A stretch of DNA of 64,000 nucleotides from Enterovibrio qingdaonensis. Its GTDB lineage: Bacteria > Pseudomonadota > Gammaproteobacteria > Enterobacterales > Vibrionaceae. The notes beneath the pieces are model-generated. The model searched no databases. It was not told the DNA's origin and saw nothing but the letters and a program-made list of their open reading frames with translations. Of this stretch, positions 18,614 to 27,687 are shown one piece after another. A program made the translations under genes and the position numbers. The stretch is taken from NCBI RefSeq assembly GCF_028683135.1, contig NZ_JAJUBB010000003.1, forward strand, positions 372,001 through 436,000. Reading direction: 5' to 3'. Within the stretch, counting starts at the first letter, position 1. Each line of letters opens with the position of its first letter.

Positions 18614-21277
18614 TTAGAAAATGTCATCGCCATTCAAGGTTACGCTTTCTGCATCGGTCCATACAGTGATGGTGCGGTCTTGCGTATCGTGGGTAAACAC
18701 ATACGCCGTTAACTCACCCACTTGTGCATTGCTTAGCCCCATGATGCTGATCATTTCTGCTGATAGCGGCGCATTCACAGCCGCATTTTCATCGTAGCTC
18801 CAAGGTAAACCTGCAAGGTTAAATGAATCATCTCCACCACCTAAGTGGGCAACGAATCCATCCCAATCATCAGGCGTACCAAGATCTTCACCAAATGGCG
18901 AATCAGATTGCGCCCAAATCTCGTTTGGATTAATTGTCACATCTTGGTCGCCATCGTCACCGATCACGGCTTCAATTTGCGCCATAACGTTGCCTTTGAC
19001 GCTTGGATCTGACTGATAGGATGCACCCGTAAAATCGACATTGGCATCGCCATTGACCAGCATTCTATCGAAGCCATTATCCGCGTTGTACATCGACTTA
19101 TTGATGGTTTGCCCACCTGACGTCGTTGTTAAGCCGACAAAATCATCCTGACCGAACACAAAGGTGTCGTCACCGTTACTACCAATGTACTGGTCAACGC
19201 CCGTACCACCGTCGATCAACACTTCACTGCCAGGGCCACCATTGAGAAGATCATCCCCTGCACCGCCATAAAGCTCGTCTTTACCCGGGCCGCCGAGAAT
19301 GGTGTCGTTGCCTTCCCCACCGTAGATAACGTCGTCACCTTTGTTGCCGTATAGGATGTCGTCACCCGCATCACCATAAACAACATCGTCGTCGTCACCA
19401 CCATAAATGGTGTCGTTACCATCACCACCATGAATCGTATCTTTATCACTAACTTCAATAGTTTTGGTGGTTTCTGCAAAGTCAGAGTATTTCAACTCAG
19501 AGATATTGGCGTAAGAGTTAGCAACCAATGTTAAATTCGTTGAAGCCGTGATTTCTGGCCCTTCAATTTGAAGTAGAATTTTGCCGTTTTCGCCAATATT
19601 GTGATAATGGTGACCATTACCATCCAAGTCCACATCAACAATGACAAACTTGTAGGTATTAGTACCGTCAGTGTATTGCAGCGTGTAATCCAGATTCACA
19701 TTGTAGGTATTGTTGCCAATCGTAACAGTCTGCGTTTTATCATCTGAATATTCGTTGCAGACGTCGTCGCCGTTTAAGACACCATCATCGTCTTGGAAGG
19801 TGACCTCTGTGCAACCCCCATCAAAAGCGAGCTTTGGAGGGAAACACCAAGTGTGGAATTCACCACCTTGAGGCGTGGTGAAATCATCACCCAAGATAAA
19901 GACTTTCGCAGTTGGATCACAGTCTATGGTCTGGGTGCCAATGGTTCCGCCATAGATCAAGTCATCACCATCGCCACCATGGATTTCATCATCCCCCCAT
20001 TGACCGTAGATGGTATCGTTACCCGCACCACCGTCGATGTAGTCTTCATCATTGGTCATCAAGGTTTGCTCTTCAGCAATATCCGCATAATCCAATCCAT
20101 TGATATTACTGTAAGAATTAGCCACCAGTGACAAATCTGTCGCGTCGGTAATTTCCGGACCATCAATTTGAAGAAGAAGGTTACCGTTCTCATTCAAGTT
20201 ATTGTAGTGGTGACCATTGCCATCAAGGTCTACATCAATAATGGCAAACGTATAAATATTGCCGTCCGAATCGCAGTACTTGAGGGTGTAATCGAGGTTT
20301 ACGGGATACGTATTGCCATCGATCGTCACCGTTTGAGATTTATCATCCGAGTATTCGTTACAGTAGTTGTCACCGTTCAACACACCATCGTCATCTTGGA
20401 AAGTGACTTTAGTTGAACCGCCATCAAACGTCAGTTTTGGTGGAAAACAGAAGGTGTGGAACTCACCACCAGAAGGCATGGTGAAGTCATTACCCATTTG
20501 GAAAACGGTGACAAAAGGATCACCGCCACCGAAGTTTGGCGATGCGGTATTGCCATAGATGATGTCATCACCATCACCACCGTACAGTTTGTCTTGGCCG
20601 TTATCACCCTCGATATAATCGTCACCGCCTTGACCATAGATAGTGTCATTGCCGTTACCACCTGAAATGGTGTCATCACCACCCACTGAAGGGTCAACGG
20701 TAGTTGGCTGCGTGATATCGTCGTAGCTTAGGCTACTAACGTTTTGGAAGGAGTTTGGAACAAGGCTAAGATCGGTACTTGAGGTAATTTCCGGACCATC
20801 AATTTGAATAAGAATTTTACCGTTTTCGCCTAAGTTACTGTAATGGTGACCATTCCCGTCCAGATCCACGTCAACAATCGCAAAGGTATAAACATTGCCG
20901 TCGCTATCACAGTACTTGAGGCTAAAATCAACGTTCACACCATATTCTTGACCATTGATCTCAACGTTTTGGGATTTGTCATCAGAGTATTCGTTACAGG
21001 CATCATCACCGTTCAGTTGACCGTCATCATCTTTATACGTAACTGTGGAAGTAGAACCTGTGAAATTTAGCGTAGGTGGGAACGACCATGTGTGAAAATT
21101 GCCACTGTTCATCGAGAAATCTTGGCCCATAACAAACACTGCACCGGTTTTTGTAGAGCCGCCGCCCGAACCTACATCACCGTATATTGTGTCATCACCG
21201 TTTTTGCCGGTGATCGTATCATCCCCTAATGTGCCGTTTAACGTATCAGCTCCGTTTGTACCTGTAATTGTTGCCAT
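18614..21277 (-). CDS. RTX-type secreted protein with three copies of a 145-residue module
   Basis: 887-residue acidic protein beginning ATITGTNGADTLNG, followed by glycine-rich Ca-binding nonapeptides (GGxGxDxxx). Three copies of an unrecognised module lie at about 45-188, 256-400 and 458-600. They are separated by RTX linkers and followed by a longer RTX block (about 601-710) and a 175-residue C-terminal domain. There is no N-terminal signal; type I secretion through a C-terminal signal is likely. Each module shares CNEYSDDK, DVDLDGNGHHY and IxGPEIT motifs. About nine cysteines are spread over the modules, which is unusual for type I substrates. GGATGAAACTC precedes the chosen ATG; an ATG 9 bases earlier is possible. 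No secretion genes are adjacent. Function unknown; surface or biofilm roles are conjecture. Confidence 0.82.
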   Translation of the reverse strand: MATITGTNGADTLNGTLGDDTITGKNGDDTIYGDVGSGGGSTKTGAVFVMGQDFSMNSGNFHTWSFPPTLNFTGSTSTVTYKDDDGQLNGDDACNEYSDDKSQNVEINGQEYGVNVDFSLKYCDSDGNVYTFAIVDVDLDGNGHHYSNLGENGKILIQIDGPEITSSTDLSLVPNSFQNVSSLSYDDITQPTTVDPSVGGDDTISGGNGNDTIYGQGGDDYIEGDNGQDKLYGGDGDDIIYGNTASPNFGGGDPFVTVFQMGNDFTMPSGGEFHTFCFPPKLTFDGGSTKVTFQDDDGVLNGDNYCNEYSDDKSQTVTIDGNTYPVNLDYTLKYCDSDGNIYTFAIIDVDLDGNGHHYNNLNENGNLLLQIDGPEITDATDLSLVANSYSNINGLDYADIAEEQTLMTNDEDYIDGGAGNDTIYGQWGDDEIHGGDGDDLIYGGTIGTQTIDCDPTAKVFILGDDFTTPQGGEFHTWCFPPKLAFDGGCTEVTFQDDDGVLNGDDVCNEYSDDKTQTVTIGNNTYNVNLDYTLQYTDGTNTYKFVIVDVDLDGNGHHYHNIGENGKILLQIEGPEITASTNLTLVANSYANISELKYSDFAETTKTIEVSDKDTIHGGDGNDTIYGGDDDDVVYGDAGDDILYGNKGDDVIYGGEGNDTILGGPGKDELYGGAGDDLLNGGPGSEVLIDGGTGVDQYIGSNGDDTFVFGQDDFVGLTTTSGGQTINKSMYNADNGFDRMLVNGDANVDFTGASYQSDPSVKGNVMAQIEAVIGDDGDQDVTINPNEIWAQSDSPFGEDLGTPDDWDGFVAHLGGGDDSFNLAGLPWSYDENAAVNAPLSAEMISIMGLSNAQVGELTAYVFTHDTQDRTITVWTDAESVTLNGDDIF
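19478..19906 (-). repeat. RTX protein module copy 3
   Basis: About 143 codons, preceded by a CDP motif and containing an extra Cys (GGCTEVTFQDDDG). The KYC cysteine of copies 1 and 2 is replaced (LQYTDGTN). Confidence 0.78.
20078..20512 (-). repeat. RTX protein module copy 2
   Basis: About 145 codons. It shares FQDDDGVLNGD, CNEYSDDK and VNLDYTL with copy 3 and KYCDSDGN with copy 1, so it is intermediate between the other two. Confidence 0.78.
20714..21145 (-). repeat. RTX protein module copy 1
   Basis: About 144 codons, the most divergent copy. It has FHTWSFPPTL where the others have a Cys before FPP, and two cysteines (DDACNEYSDD and KYCDSDG). Confidence 0.75.
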
Positions 21278-21742
21278 GAGTTTCATCCTCGCTTGCTAAC
21301 CAGCTCGAGGTAGCTCAGCCATCTATCCATGATTGTTTAGAGAGATCTGAAGCTTTCCGTCCCCACTTCGCAGTGAGTTTGGCTTTTACTCTACCTTATG
21401 TCCTATTGCTTGCTTATTAAGGGCAATGAAAAACACTACTATTCCGACCTCTGCCCTGTTTCATATGGAATTCAGATTGGTTGAATCGCTGAATCGCATC
21501 AAGGCTATTCATAAGAATTAGGAGGATTTTCAGGACAAGGGCGGGATTTTATCTAGTTTGGTTGGAACAAAGTGCCAAGTGGCATTAGAAAATAATGATA
21601 CCGAATACAATACTGAAGCATGACAAAAGTAGTACCACATACACCGGTTAGTACGGAATTGAATACTTTTTGACAGTCCTCATAACAAAAAAGCCATCAC
21701 TTTATGGATGGCTTTTCGTACTATTTTAGTTCTTCCTAAACT
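21278..21742. other. Intergenic region between RTX and POT genes
   Basis: 465 bases. It holds the promoter region of the RTX gene and, at 21687-21716, the terminator of the POT gene. No coding frame or known RNA was seen. Confidence 0.45.
21687..21716. terminator. Terminator of the POT transporter gene
   Basis: AAAAAGCCATC/GGATGGCTTTT stem with a 7-base loop just beyond the POT gene stop; T-runs on both sides. Confidence 0.85.
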
Positions 21743-23140
21743 TTAAACGGTCGCTGGTGTTGGCTCTTGTGGTTTAGCGTCGTCCAAAGATTTTGCTCCT
21801 TCAGCACCGTGCATCCAATCAACCAATTTGCTTGAACACAGCACCAAGAGAACTCCAGCTACTGCAGCCGTTGCCGCGATACCACCAAAGATAGCTAATG
21901 GACCCGCATCACCTACATGACTACCGATCAGGCCAGCAACGTAGTTAGCTACTGCGTTCGCACAGAACCACGTACCCATCATCACTGACATCAAACGTAG
22001 CGGTGCCAGTTTGGTGATCAAAGACAGACCGATAGGAGACAAGCAAAGCTCACCCAGCGTATGGAAGAAATATGCGCCTACCAGCCACCACATGGAAGCT
22101 TTCACAGACATATCACCACCCTGCTGCATCGCCGCACCAACCATACAAACAAAGCCTAACGCCAAGAAACCCATTGCCATAGCGAATTTGATCGGTGAGC
22201 TCGGCTCATTGGCACCCAGTCGACGCCAGAATACCGCCAGCATTGGTGCAATCAAGATAATGAAGAACGGGTTCAATGATTGGAACCAAGCCGCTGGAAT
22301 TTCAAACGCACCAATCATACGGTCTGTATACTCTTGCGAGTAAATATTCATCAGACCACCAGCTTGTTCAAAACCTGCCCAAAAGATGATCACAAACATG
22401 CTCATCACAACAATCACTTTTAGGCGATCGCGTTCAATTTTGGTCAGTGGTTGTTTTTCCAAAGAGCCTGACTCACGAAGTTGCTTTTTCGCCGCCGGCT
22501 CAATACCAATGCTGCCGAGATATTTGTTTGCAAATACCAACTGAATCACCAGCGACAACAACATACCGATGCCCGCACATAGGAAACCTGCTTTCCAGCC
22601 GTATTCCGTTGAAGCAGTACCCGCGATGATACCGGCAAGCAAAGAGCCTAGGTTGATACCCATATAGAAGATGGTAAACGCGCCGTCACGACGGTTATCA
22701 CCTTCATTGTATAAATGACCAACCATGGTAGAAATATTCGGCTTAAACAGACCGTTACCAATGATTAGGAATGCAAGACCAACGTAGAAAGCGTGCAGTT
22801 CATAAGGGTCAATGATGCTGTTTGGCAGTGCCAGTGTAAACTGACCAATCGCCATCAATGCACCACCAATAATGATAGAGCGACGTTGACCTAGGAAATT
22901 ATCGGCTAACCAACCACCCAGCACAGGTGTCAGATATACCAGACCGGTATAGATACCATAGAGATTCAGTGCATCTTGGGTCGTCCAACCAAGACCACCA
23001 TTAATGGTTTTGTCTGTGAGATAAAGCACCAGAATGGCGCGCATTGCATAGAAGGAGAAACGTTCCCACAACTCTGTACCACAGAGCAGGAACAATCCGC
23101 GAGGATGACCAAGCCAAGTTGCCTGAGTGTTTGCATTCAT
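21743..23140 (-). CDS. POT-family proton-dependent peptide transporter
   Basis: 465-residue inner membrane symporter of the PTR2/POT family, importing di- and tripeptides with protons. The proton-coupling E-x-x-E-R motif is present as ELWERFSFY (about 23-31). FYMGINLGSLLAG and GNGLFKPNISTMVG, both family signatures, follow. About 14 hydrophobic segments, normal length. Monocistronic. The Dtp subtype cannot be fixed by eye. Confidence 0.92.
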   Translation of the reverse strand: MNANTQATWLGHPRGLFLLCGTELWERFSFYAMRAILVLYLTDKTINGGLGWTTQDALNLYGIYTGLVYLTPVLGGWLADNFLGQRRSIIIGGALMAIGQFTLALPNSIIDPYELHAFYVGLAFLIIGNGLFKPNISTMVGHLYNEGDNRRDGAFTIFYMGINLGSLLAGIIAGTASTEYGWKAGFLCAGIGMLLSLVIQLVFANKYLGSIGIEPAAKKQLRESGSLEKQPLTKIERDRLKVIVVMSMFVIIFWAGFEQAGGLMNIYSQEYTDRMIGAFEIPAAWFQSLNPFFIILIAPMLAVFWRRLGANEPSSPIKFAMAMGFLALGFVCMVGAAMQQGGDMSVKASMWWLVGAYFFHTLGELCLSPIGLSLITKLAPLRLMSVMMGTWFCANAVANYVAGLIGSHVGDAGPLAIFGGIAATAAVAGVLLVLCSSKLVDWMHGAEGAKSLDDAKPQEPTPATV

Positions 23141-23316
23141 GTTTGTCTATACCGCCTATTATTATTAGCCTGGCGGGGCAATATCGGGGCCTCCTTTCCT
23201 CTCTAGTCTCCGCCGCAGGCCGTACAGACTGCACCAAATCGACACTTGTCGCAAATAATAAATGAACAAAAACTTAAGATTTCATTGTTGATAAAAGCGA
23301 TTAAGTCACACTAAAA

Positions 23317-23356
23317 CGCAAAAACCGCAGAAATAACGTTTGAAATTCCTGCGGTT
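23317..23356 (-). terminator. Terminator of emrD
   Basis: AACCGCAG/CTGCGGTT stem with an 18-base loop; on the minus strand it is followed by TTTTT, 27 bases after the emrD stop. Confidence 0.75.
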
Positions 23357-23382
23357 ATCGAATGCAAAACAACCTAATATTT

Positions 23383-24585
23383 TTATGCTGTGATAGGTAA
23401 ATCTGGTGCCACTTTTCTGTTTCTACACAGTAGAAGCCCTAATCCCGTCACAACCGCCATTGCCAATAGAATTGCACCCAATGAAAACTGATCATTGACA
23501 CTCATTTTTGCGGCAATCAGTGTAAAGAAACCCGCAGCCATATTCTGAACGCCACCCAACACTGCTCCCGCTGTACCCGCATGGTGAGGGAATGGTGACA
23601 ACGCCCCTGTTGTTGCCGAAGGAAACAAAATTCCGGCTCCGAGGAAATAAATAAACGCGCCGCCAATCAAGGTCTCTACGGTCACAATACCTTCGATACC
23701 CGGTACAAACACGACCAACGCACCGATGATCAAAACTAGCGTTCCAATAATCAGAGATTTCGCGCCGGTCATACGTTGTTCAATCACACTTGATAGCCAA
23801 GAACCTAACATGAAACCAGGCAGAGGTAAAACAAACAGCATACTTACTTTCGCTGCATTCAAACCCAGCGTACTACCAAGGATTACCCCAGCAGCCGCTT
23901 CAAATACCGCAATACCAGAAAAAACAGCAATCAAACAAATCAGGTAACCCTGAAATTGGCGGTTACTCATTACGTACTGGTAACGCTTTAATACAGAATC
24001 ATTACGACGCTTTTCGACGGGTAGCGTTTCTTCGAAATAGAGCGACATGATGAGGTACACAACTGCCGCCAAGATAAGCAGAAATGCATAGCTCGCTTGC
24101 CAATTGATATAGGTACTCAGCACACCACCAATCACGGGAGCCGCTAATGGTGAAAAGATCAAACCTACGCTGACAAGGCTGTTTGCGCGGTGTAAACGGC
24201 TACCTTCGAAACAATCGCGCGTAAGTGTACGCGCCATGGCACCGCCACAACCGATACCCGCACCTTGAATAACGCTCGCCGCCAAAAATAGCGTAAAGGA
24301 GTTCGCGAACAGCGCAGCGATCGTGCCCACAAGGTAAATAGCTAGACCAATTAAGATAATTGGCTTACGTCCAAAACGATCAGACAACGGGCCATAAATA
24401 AACTGGGACAAACCATAAGGGATCAGGTAACAGGCCATCACGGCTTGCAGCAGAGCTGGAGATACGCTGAAGTCGTCCGCCATCAATGCCATTGACGGAA
24501 CATACATGGTTTGAGTCATCTGTCCGACAGCAGCCAGAATGATGATCATTAGAAGGATTTTAGACAAAGGCGTTGTCGAGGACAT
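23383..24585 (-). CDS. emrD: EmrD-type multidrug efflux MFS transporter
   Basis: 400-residue drug:H+ antiporter (Bcr/CflA/EmrD branch of the major facilitator superfamily). It follows EmrD closely by eye: AVGQMTQTMYVPSMALMADDF, CYLIPYGLSQFIYGPLSDR (motif A), GAGIGCGGAMARTLTRD and FPHHAGTAGAVLGGVQNM. Twelve hydrophobic segments. The ATG at 24585 has GGGAGAG upstream; the TTG two codons earlier is less likely. V. cholerae has several EmrD paralogues, so the exact orthologue is not fixed. It is monocistronic. Confidence 0.85.
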   Translation of the reverse strand: MSSTTPLSKILLMIIILAAVGQMTQTMYVPSMALMADDFSVSPALLQAVMACYLIPYGLSQFIYGPLSDRFGRKPIILIGLAIYLVGTIAALFANSFTLFLAASVIQGAGIGCGGAMARTLTRDCFEGSRLHRANSLVSVGLIFSPLAAPVIGGVLSTYINWQASYAFLLILAAVVYLIMSLYFEETLPVEKRRNDSVLKRYQYVMSNRQFQGYLICLIAVFSGIAVFEAAAGVILGSTLGLNAAKVSMLFVLPLPGFMLGSWLSSVIEQRMTGAKSLIIGTLVLIIGALVVFVPGIEGIVTVETLIGGAFIYFLGAGILFPSATTGALSPFPHHAGTAGAVLGGVQNMAAGFFTLIAAKMSVNDQFSLGAILLAMAVVTGLGLLLCRNRKVAPDLPITA

Positions 24586-24812
24586 CACCAACTCTCCCTA
24601 AGCAAGCAGTATTAGTTAAGTTTCTTTTATGCGAGGGAAAGAAGTAGAAACGGGCTCTAACGAAGAAAACAACGGATGATTTCATTCCCTCTTAGAATTT
24701 TTCGCAGATACTAGTGGCGAGAGCAAAGTTAAACAACATAAAAAACGTGTTTCATACACGATAAGAAATCATAGAAAGGATTAGTTTTTCTAATGCTTAA
24801 ATTGAGAGCAAA

Positions 24813-24842
24813 AAGAAAGCACTCCTCTGAGTGCTTTCTATT
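24813..24842 (-). terminator. Second hairpin terminator downstream of ribA
   Basis: AGAAAGCACTC/GAGTGCTTTCT, an 11-bp perfect stem; on the minus strand CTTTCTTTTT follows. It lies about 105 bases past the ribA stop, behind another terminator, and so insulates emrD or ends a short RNA. Confidence 0.75.
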
Positions 24843-24897
24843 CTTTATCAAAAGGTCTTAATGCACTATCGAAGTACTGCGTAAAGGCCCTTACAGA

Positions 24898-24926
24898 AAA
24901 GCCCAGCACGAATGCTGGGCTTTAAA
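24898..24926. terminator. Terminator of ribA
   Basis: AAAGCCCAGCA/TGCTGGGCTTT, 11-bp stem with a CGAA loop, 22 bases after the ribA stop. Confidence 0.88.
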
Positions 24927-24947
24927 AACTTTTTGAAACGCGAATTT

Positions 24948-25547
24948 TCAACTCAGACGAAGCTTGTGCTTTCCGTGAGAGATTTTCGCTTTCAGGTAAA
25001 GTTTGTTGCCGTCTTTAAGATGCGCTTCAGTACCTACAACCGCTTCAAGCTCAATACCGTGGTCTTGAATATCTTTGATTTTTTTCGGGTTGTTCGTAAT
25101 CAGACGAATGGTTGTCACACCTAATGCTTTAAGCATATCTGCCGCATCTTCAAATGTGCGCAGATCATCAGCGAAACCTAGATGGTTGTTCGCTTCATAC
25201 GTGTTCATTCCCTGACTTTGCAATTCATACGCATCCAATTTGTTGTAAAGGCCAATACCTCGACCTTCTTGACGCAAGTACAACAAAATACCGCCTTGCT
25301 CACCCATTTTCTGGATGGTTTCTTCTAACTGTTCGCCACAGTCACAACGGGATGAGTGAAAAACATCACCAGTGAGACATTCTGAGTGCATACGAACCAG
25401 GGGGGCACCCTGCTGTTTATCAGCGCATTGGAAGATGATTGCGACGTGCTCTTTATTTGAGGTCAAACCTTCGAATGACAGGATTTCAGCAGGAATCTGA
25501 CTTCCCACTCCAACATTCAACGGGACTCTTGCTCTAATTTTTGCCAT
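24948..25547 (-). CDS. ribA: GTP cyclohydrolase II, riboflavin biosynthesis
   Basis: 199-residue zinc enzyme that opens GTP to 2,5-diamino-6-ribosylamino-pyrimidinone phosphate, the first step of riboflavin synthesis. Zinc ligands are in [15 protein letters not shown]; the catalytic Arg/Glu region is RQEGRGIGL; the GTP-binding ITNNPKK motif follows. Length is typical of stand-alone RibA, not a RibBA fusion. It starts at an ATG (AKIRARVP). A perfect 21-base palindrome lies 71-91 bases upstream. Confidence 0.95.
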   Translation of the reverse strand: MAKIRARVPLNVGVGSQIPAEILSFEGLTSNKEHVAIIFQCADKQQGAPLVRMHSECLTGDVFHSSRCDCGEQLEETIQKMGEQGGILLYLRQEGRGIGLYNKLDAYELQSQGMNTYEANNHLGFADDLRTFEDAADMLKALGVTTIRLITNNPKKIKDIQDHGIELEAVVGTEAHLKDGNKLYLKAKISHGKHKLRLS

Positions 25548-25617
25548 CGACTGTAATACTCTGTTATGTCGGCGTTAACCGAGGTGTACTGCCCTATACT
25601 ACGACATCAATTTCAAT

Positions 25618-25638
25618 AATTGTTATATTATAACAATT
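25618..25638. promoter_or_regulatory. Perfect palindrome upstream of ribA
   Basis: AATTGTTATA-T-TATAACAATT, 10-bp arms around one base. It lies between ribA and the acetyltransferase-like gene, about 71 bases before the ribA start. It looks like a dimer operator; no T-run supports a terminator. The regulator is unknown. Confidence 0.5.
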
Positions 25639-25693
25639 CAATCAATGTGGCGGGCAATCGTAACAGAAGTCCAGCACCACTGCCAATAACGAA

Positions 25694-26251
25694 TCAACGA
25701 AGGCGTCTAACTACGGCAGCCGGATTCCCCGAAACAACGGCAAATGGCTCTACATCGCCTTCCACCACTGAGCCTGCATCAATTACGGCTCCCTCACCAA
25801 TCGATACGCCAGCTTTGATGACACTGTTACCACCAATTACTACGTTGTTGCCAATAATTATAGGCAGCGAGATCTCGTTATCGCCATTTTGCTGTTCAAG
25901 CGGTAACAGGGCTTGGGTCGTTGTATACAACCCTACTGCCGGTCCAATCAGCACATTATTGCCGATTTCGATGTGTCCGCTGTCTATCACTGTGCAGTTT
26001 GGCCCAAACGCCACATTGTTACCTAGGTGCAGGTTCATGCCGTAGGTACAAGTAAACGGAGCTTCTACCACCACACCTTTCCCCCGCCGAGCAAACAATT
26101 TGGTAATCACCATATCCTGTTTGTCAGTATCCGCAGGATCGACTGCATTTAGCTGTTGGCAAAGCCTTCTGGATGCAAAGCGAAATTGCATCAACTCTGG
26201 GTCGACAGGGCTGTATGGTAGCCCCTGCTGCATCTTTTCAAATTCAGTCAA
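25694..26251 (-). CDS. Maltose/galactoside acetyltransferase homologue lacking the catalytic His
   Basis: 185-residue left-handed beta-helix protein of the Maa/LacA type. An N-terminal Mac-like helix pair (MQQGLPYSPVDPEL, RRLCQQLN) precedes hexapeptide repeats (about 60-175) and the usual GNPAAVVRRLR end. In Maa/LacA the CoA-dependent catalytic His lies in a THPxxx or TGHPVH motif. Here the matching place reads LYTTTQALLP, with Gln for His. The NVWIG signature is NVVIG. So the fold is clear but acetyl transfer to sugars is doubtful. The start is a TTG with AGGGACG upstream; ATG at 26233 is an alternative. It follows the patatin gene by 25 bases and is probably cotranscribed with it. Confidence 0.8.
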   Translation of the reverse strand: MTEFEKMQQGLPYSPVDPELMQFRFASRRLCQQLNAVDPADTDKQDMVITKLFARRGKGVVVEAPFTCTYGMNLHLGNNVAFGPNCTVIDSGHIEIGNNVLIGPAVGLYTTTQALLPLEQQNGDNEISLPIIIGNNVVIGGNSVIKAGVSIGEGAVIDAGSVVEGDVEPFAVVSGNPAAVVRRLR

Positions 26252-26276
26252 AAATTCGTCCCTGATTAAAATGTCT

Positions 26277-27506
26277 CTATTTGCCGACTGTCGAAAGCGT
26301 ATTTAACGCAGATCCATATTGATTTAAAAATGCTCTACCCATTTCATGCCCTTGAAAATAATCCAATTTCAATTGAAATGACTTGCTCAACAATGCACTA
26401 CTTTCAAGTGGTGCATCGGGCGCAATTTGCATCAGCAACGTTCTCGACGGCGGATTTGCCATAAACTCAATAGCATCATGATAGCTTTGATAGTGTTTCG
26501 TGAGCATGTTGAACATATCAGCGTTTACTCTGTGGCCGCTCATGGCCTGCAAACGATAGATAGATTCACCTCCAAACAACCACCTTCCACCATTCTTGTT
26601 AAGTTTATCTGGCACCATGTCTCTGAGTTTATGCCAAATAGGTTCTTGATGGCTTTCTTTATAGCGCGTTTTTAAGGATTGGACGTGATGCTGAACATGA
26701 CCATGAAAATCCTGCAATTTTTCAAGGCGATCTTCCACATTAAAGCGTTCGTAATATTGGGGTAATCGCTGTTCCATGCGCGTTTTGAGATTATCGAGAA
26801 ATGCGGAAGAATCTGTCATTTCCTCTTCAGCTTCTTCCTCCTCTACAGGCTCGGTACGTATAACAATGATGATATCGGCACCACGGTTATAAGCTTCTCT
26901 CGCTGGAATCGCGCCACTCACACCGCCATCGACAAAATGGTGATCACCAATTTGGACGCTTTCTGGATAGAGCAAAGGGATGGCACATGTTGCTTTCAAC
27001 ACGTCCATGTAGTTGTCTTCTAACAAATGGAAGTATTCAGGTTCAAGCGTGTGTGTATTGGTCACACACGCATAGGCACGCCGTTTTTGGAGGATAGACC
27101 GAGCGTTTTCCACACGAAGTCCACCAGGGTGATTAGGGCCTGCGGCTTCTAATGCCCAATCCAAATCCATAAATTGCTGGCGACGCACATACTTCATCAA
27201 ATTGAAGAAACGGTCATGTGTTGTGTATTGGGTAATAAAACGAAACCCAAAGCCGCGCTGACGAGTGATATAAGAGGAAAGGTTTAGCGCACCAGCAGAT
27301 GTGCCAATGTACAGCTCAAAGGGGTCGAATTGTGCCTCTAGAAATGCATCAATCACGCCTGCGGTAAACACGCCACGTTGCCCGCCACCTTGTGCGACCA
27401 ATGCGACTCTCAGCTTTCGTGATTGCGTTTGGGAGAGATAAGGATGACGCTTGTATTGATCATCAAGCGTTAACGATGAACCTTTCTTTACATTGGAGCT
27501 CTGCAC
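26277..27506 (-). CDS. Patatin-like phospholipase
   Basis: 409-residue predicted lipid acyl hydrolase with a Ser-Asp dyad. The oxyanion loop is QGGGQRGVF (about 38-46), the nucleophile is in IGTSAG (about 67-72), and the Asp is in VDGGVSG (about 195). The C-terminal 170 residues are helical and acidic-rich at first (EEEEAEEEM). No signal peptide, so cytoplasmic or delivered by another route. The start is a GTG at 27506 with AGAGG 6 bases upstream. It is followed closely by the acetyltransferase-like gene. Confidence 0.85.
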   Translation of the reverse strand: MQSSNVKKGSSLTLDDQYKRHPYLSQTQSRKLRVALVAQGGGQRGVFTAGVIDAFLEAQFDPFELYIGTSAGALNLSSYITRQRGFGFRFITQYTTHDRFFNLMKYVRRQQFMDLDWALEAAGPNHPGGLRVENARSILQKRRAYACVTNTHTLEPEYFHLLEDNYMDVLKATCAIPLLYPESVQIGDHHFVDGGVSGAIPAREAYNRGADIIIVIRTEPVEEEEAEEEMTDSSAFLDNLKTRMEQRLPQYYERFNVEDRLEKLQDFHGHVQHHVQSLKTRYKESHQEPIWHKLRDMVPDKLNKNGGRWLFGGESIYRLQAMSGHRVNADMFNMLTKHYQSYHDAIEFMANPPSRTLLMQIAPDAPLESSALLSKSFQLKLDYFQGHEMGRAFLNQYGSALNTLSTVGK

Positions 27507-27594
27507 ACCAACCTCTAAGAGAATGCCGTTCTATATTCAACACCATTCTACTCAAGGTCACTATTGCAGAGCCAACAGTTTGTGCAAAGAGATG

Positions 27595-27687
27595 TTACGA
27601 GTACACAATCGCGACGGTTGCAAAGGTGATGATACCCGCTAGGGCTGTAAACGCAGTGAATAAAGCAATTTTTAAGTTCGTATCCAT
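27595..27687 (-). CDS. Unannotated 30-residue single-pass membrane protein
   Basis: A complete short frame: ATG, a polar start (MDTNLK), one continuous hydrophobic helix of about 22 residues (ALFTAFTALAGIITFATVAI), then VYS and TAA. GAGGG is 8 bases before the ATG. It is upstream of, and codirectional with, the patatin gene (88 bases apart). A perfect 14-bp inverted repeat lies 84-137 bases upstream. Not recognised; small proteins of this form often modulate membrane complexes, but no partner can be named. Confidence 0.6.
   Translation of the reverse strand: MDTNLKIALFTAFTALAGIITFATVAIVYS

Larger units (their letters stand above)
24586..24947. other. Intergenic region with two terminators
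   Basis: 362 bases between ribA (downstream end) and emrD (upstream side). It contains a terminator at 24898-24926 directly after ribA, a second strong hairpin at 24813-24842, and the emrD promoter region. Confidence 0.6.
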
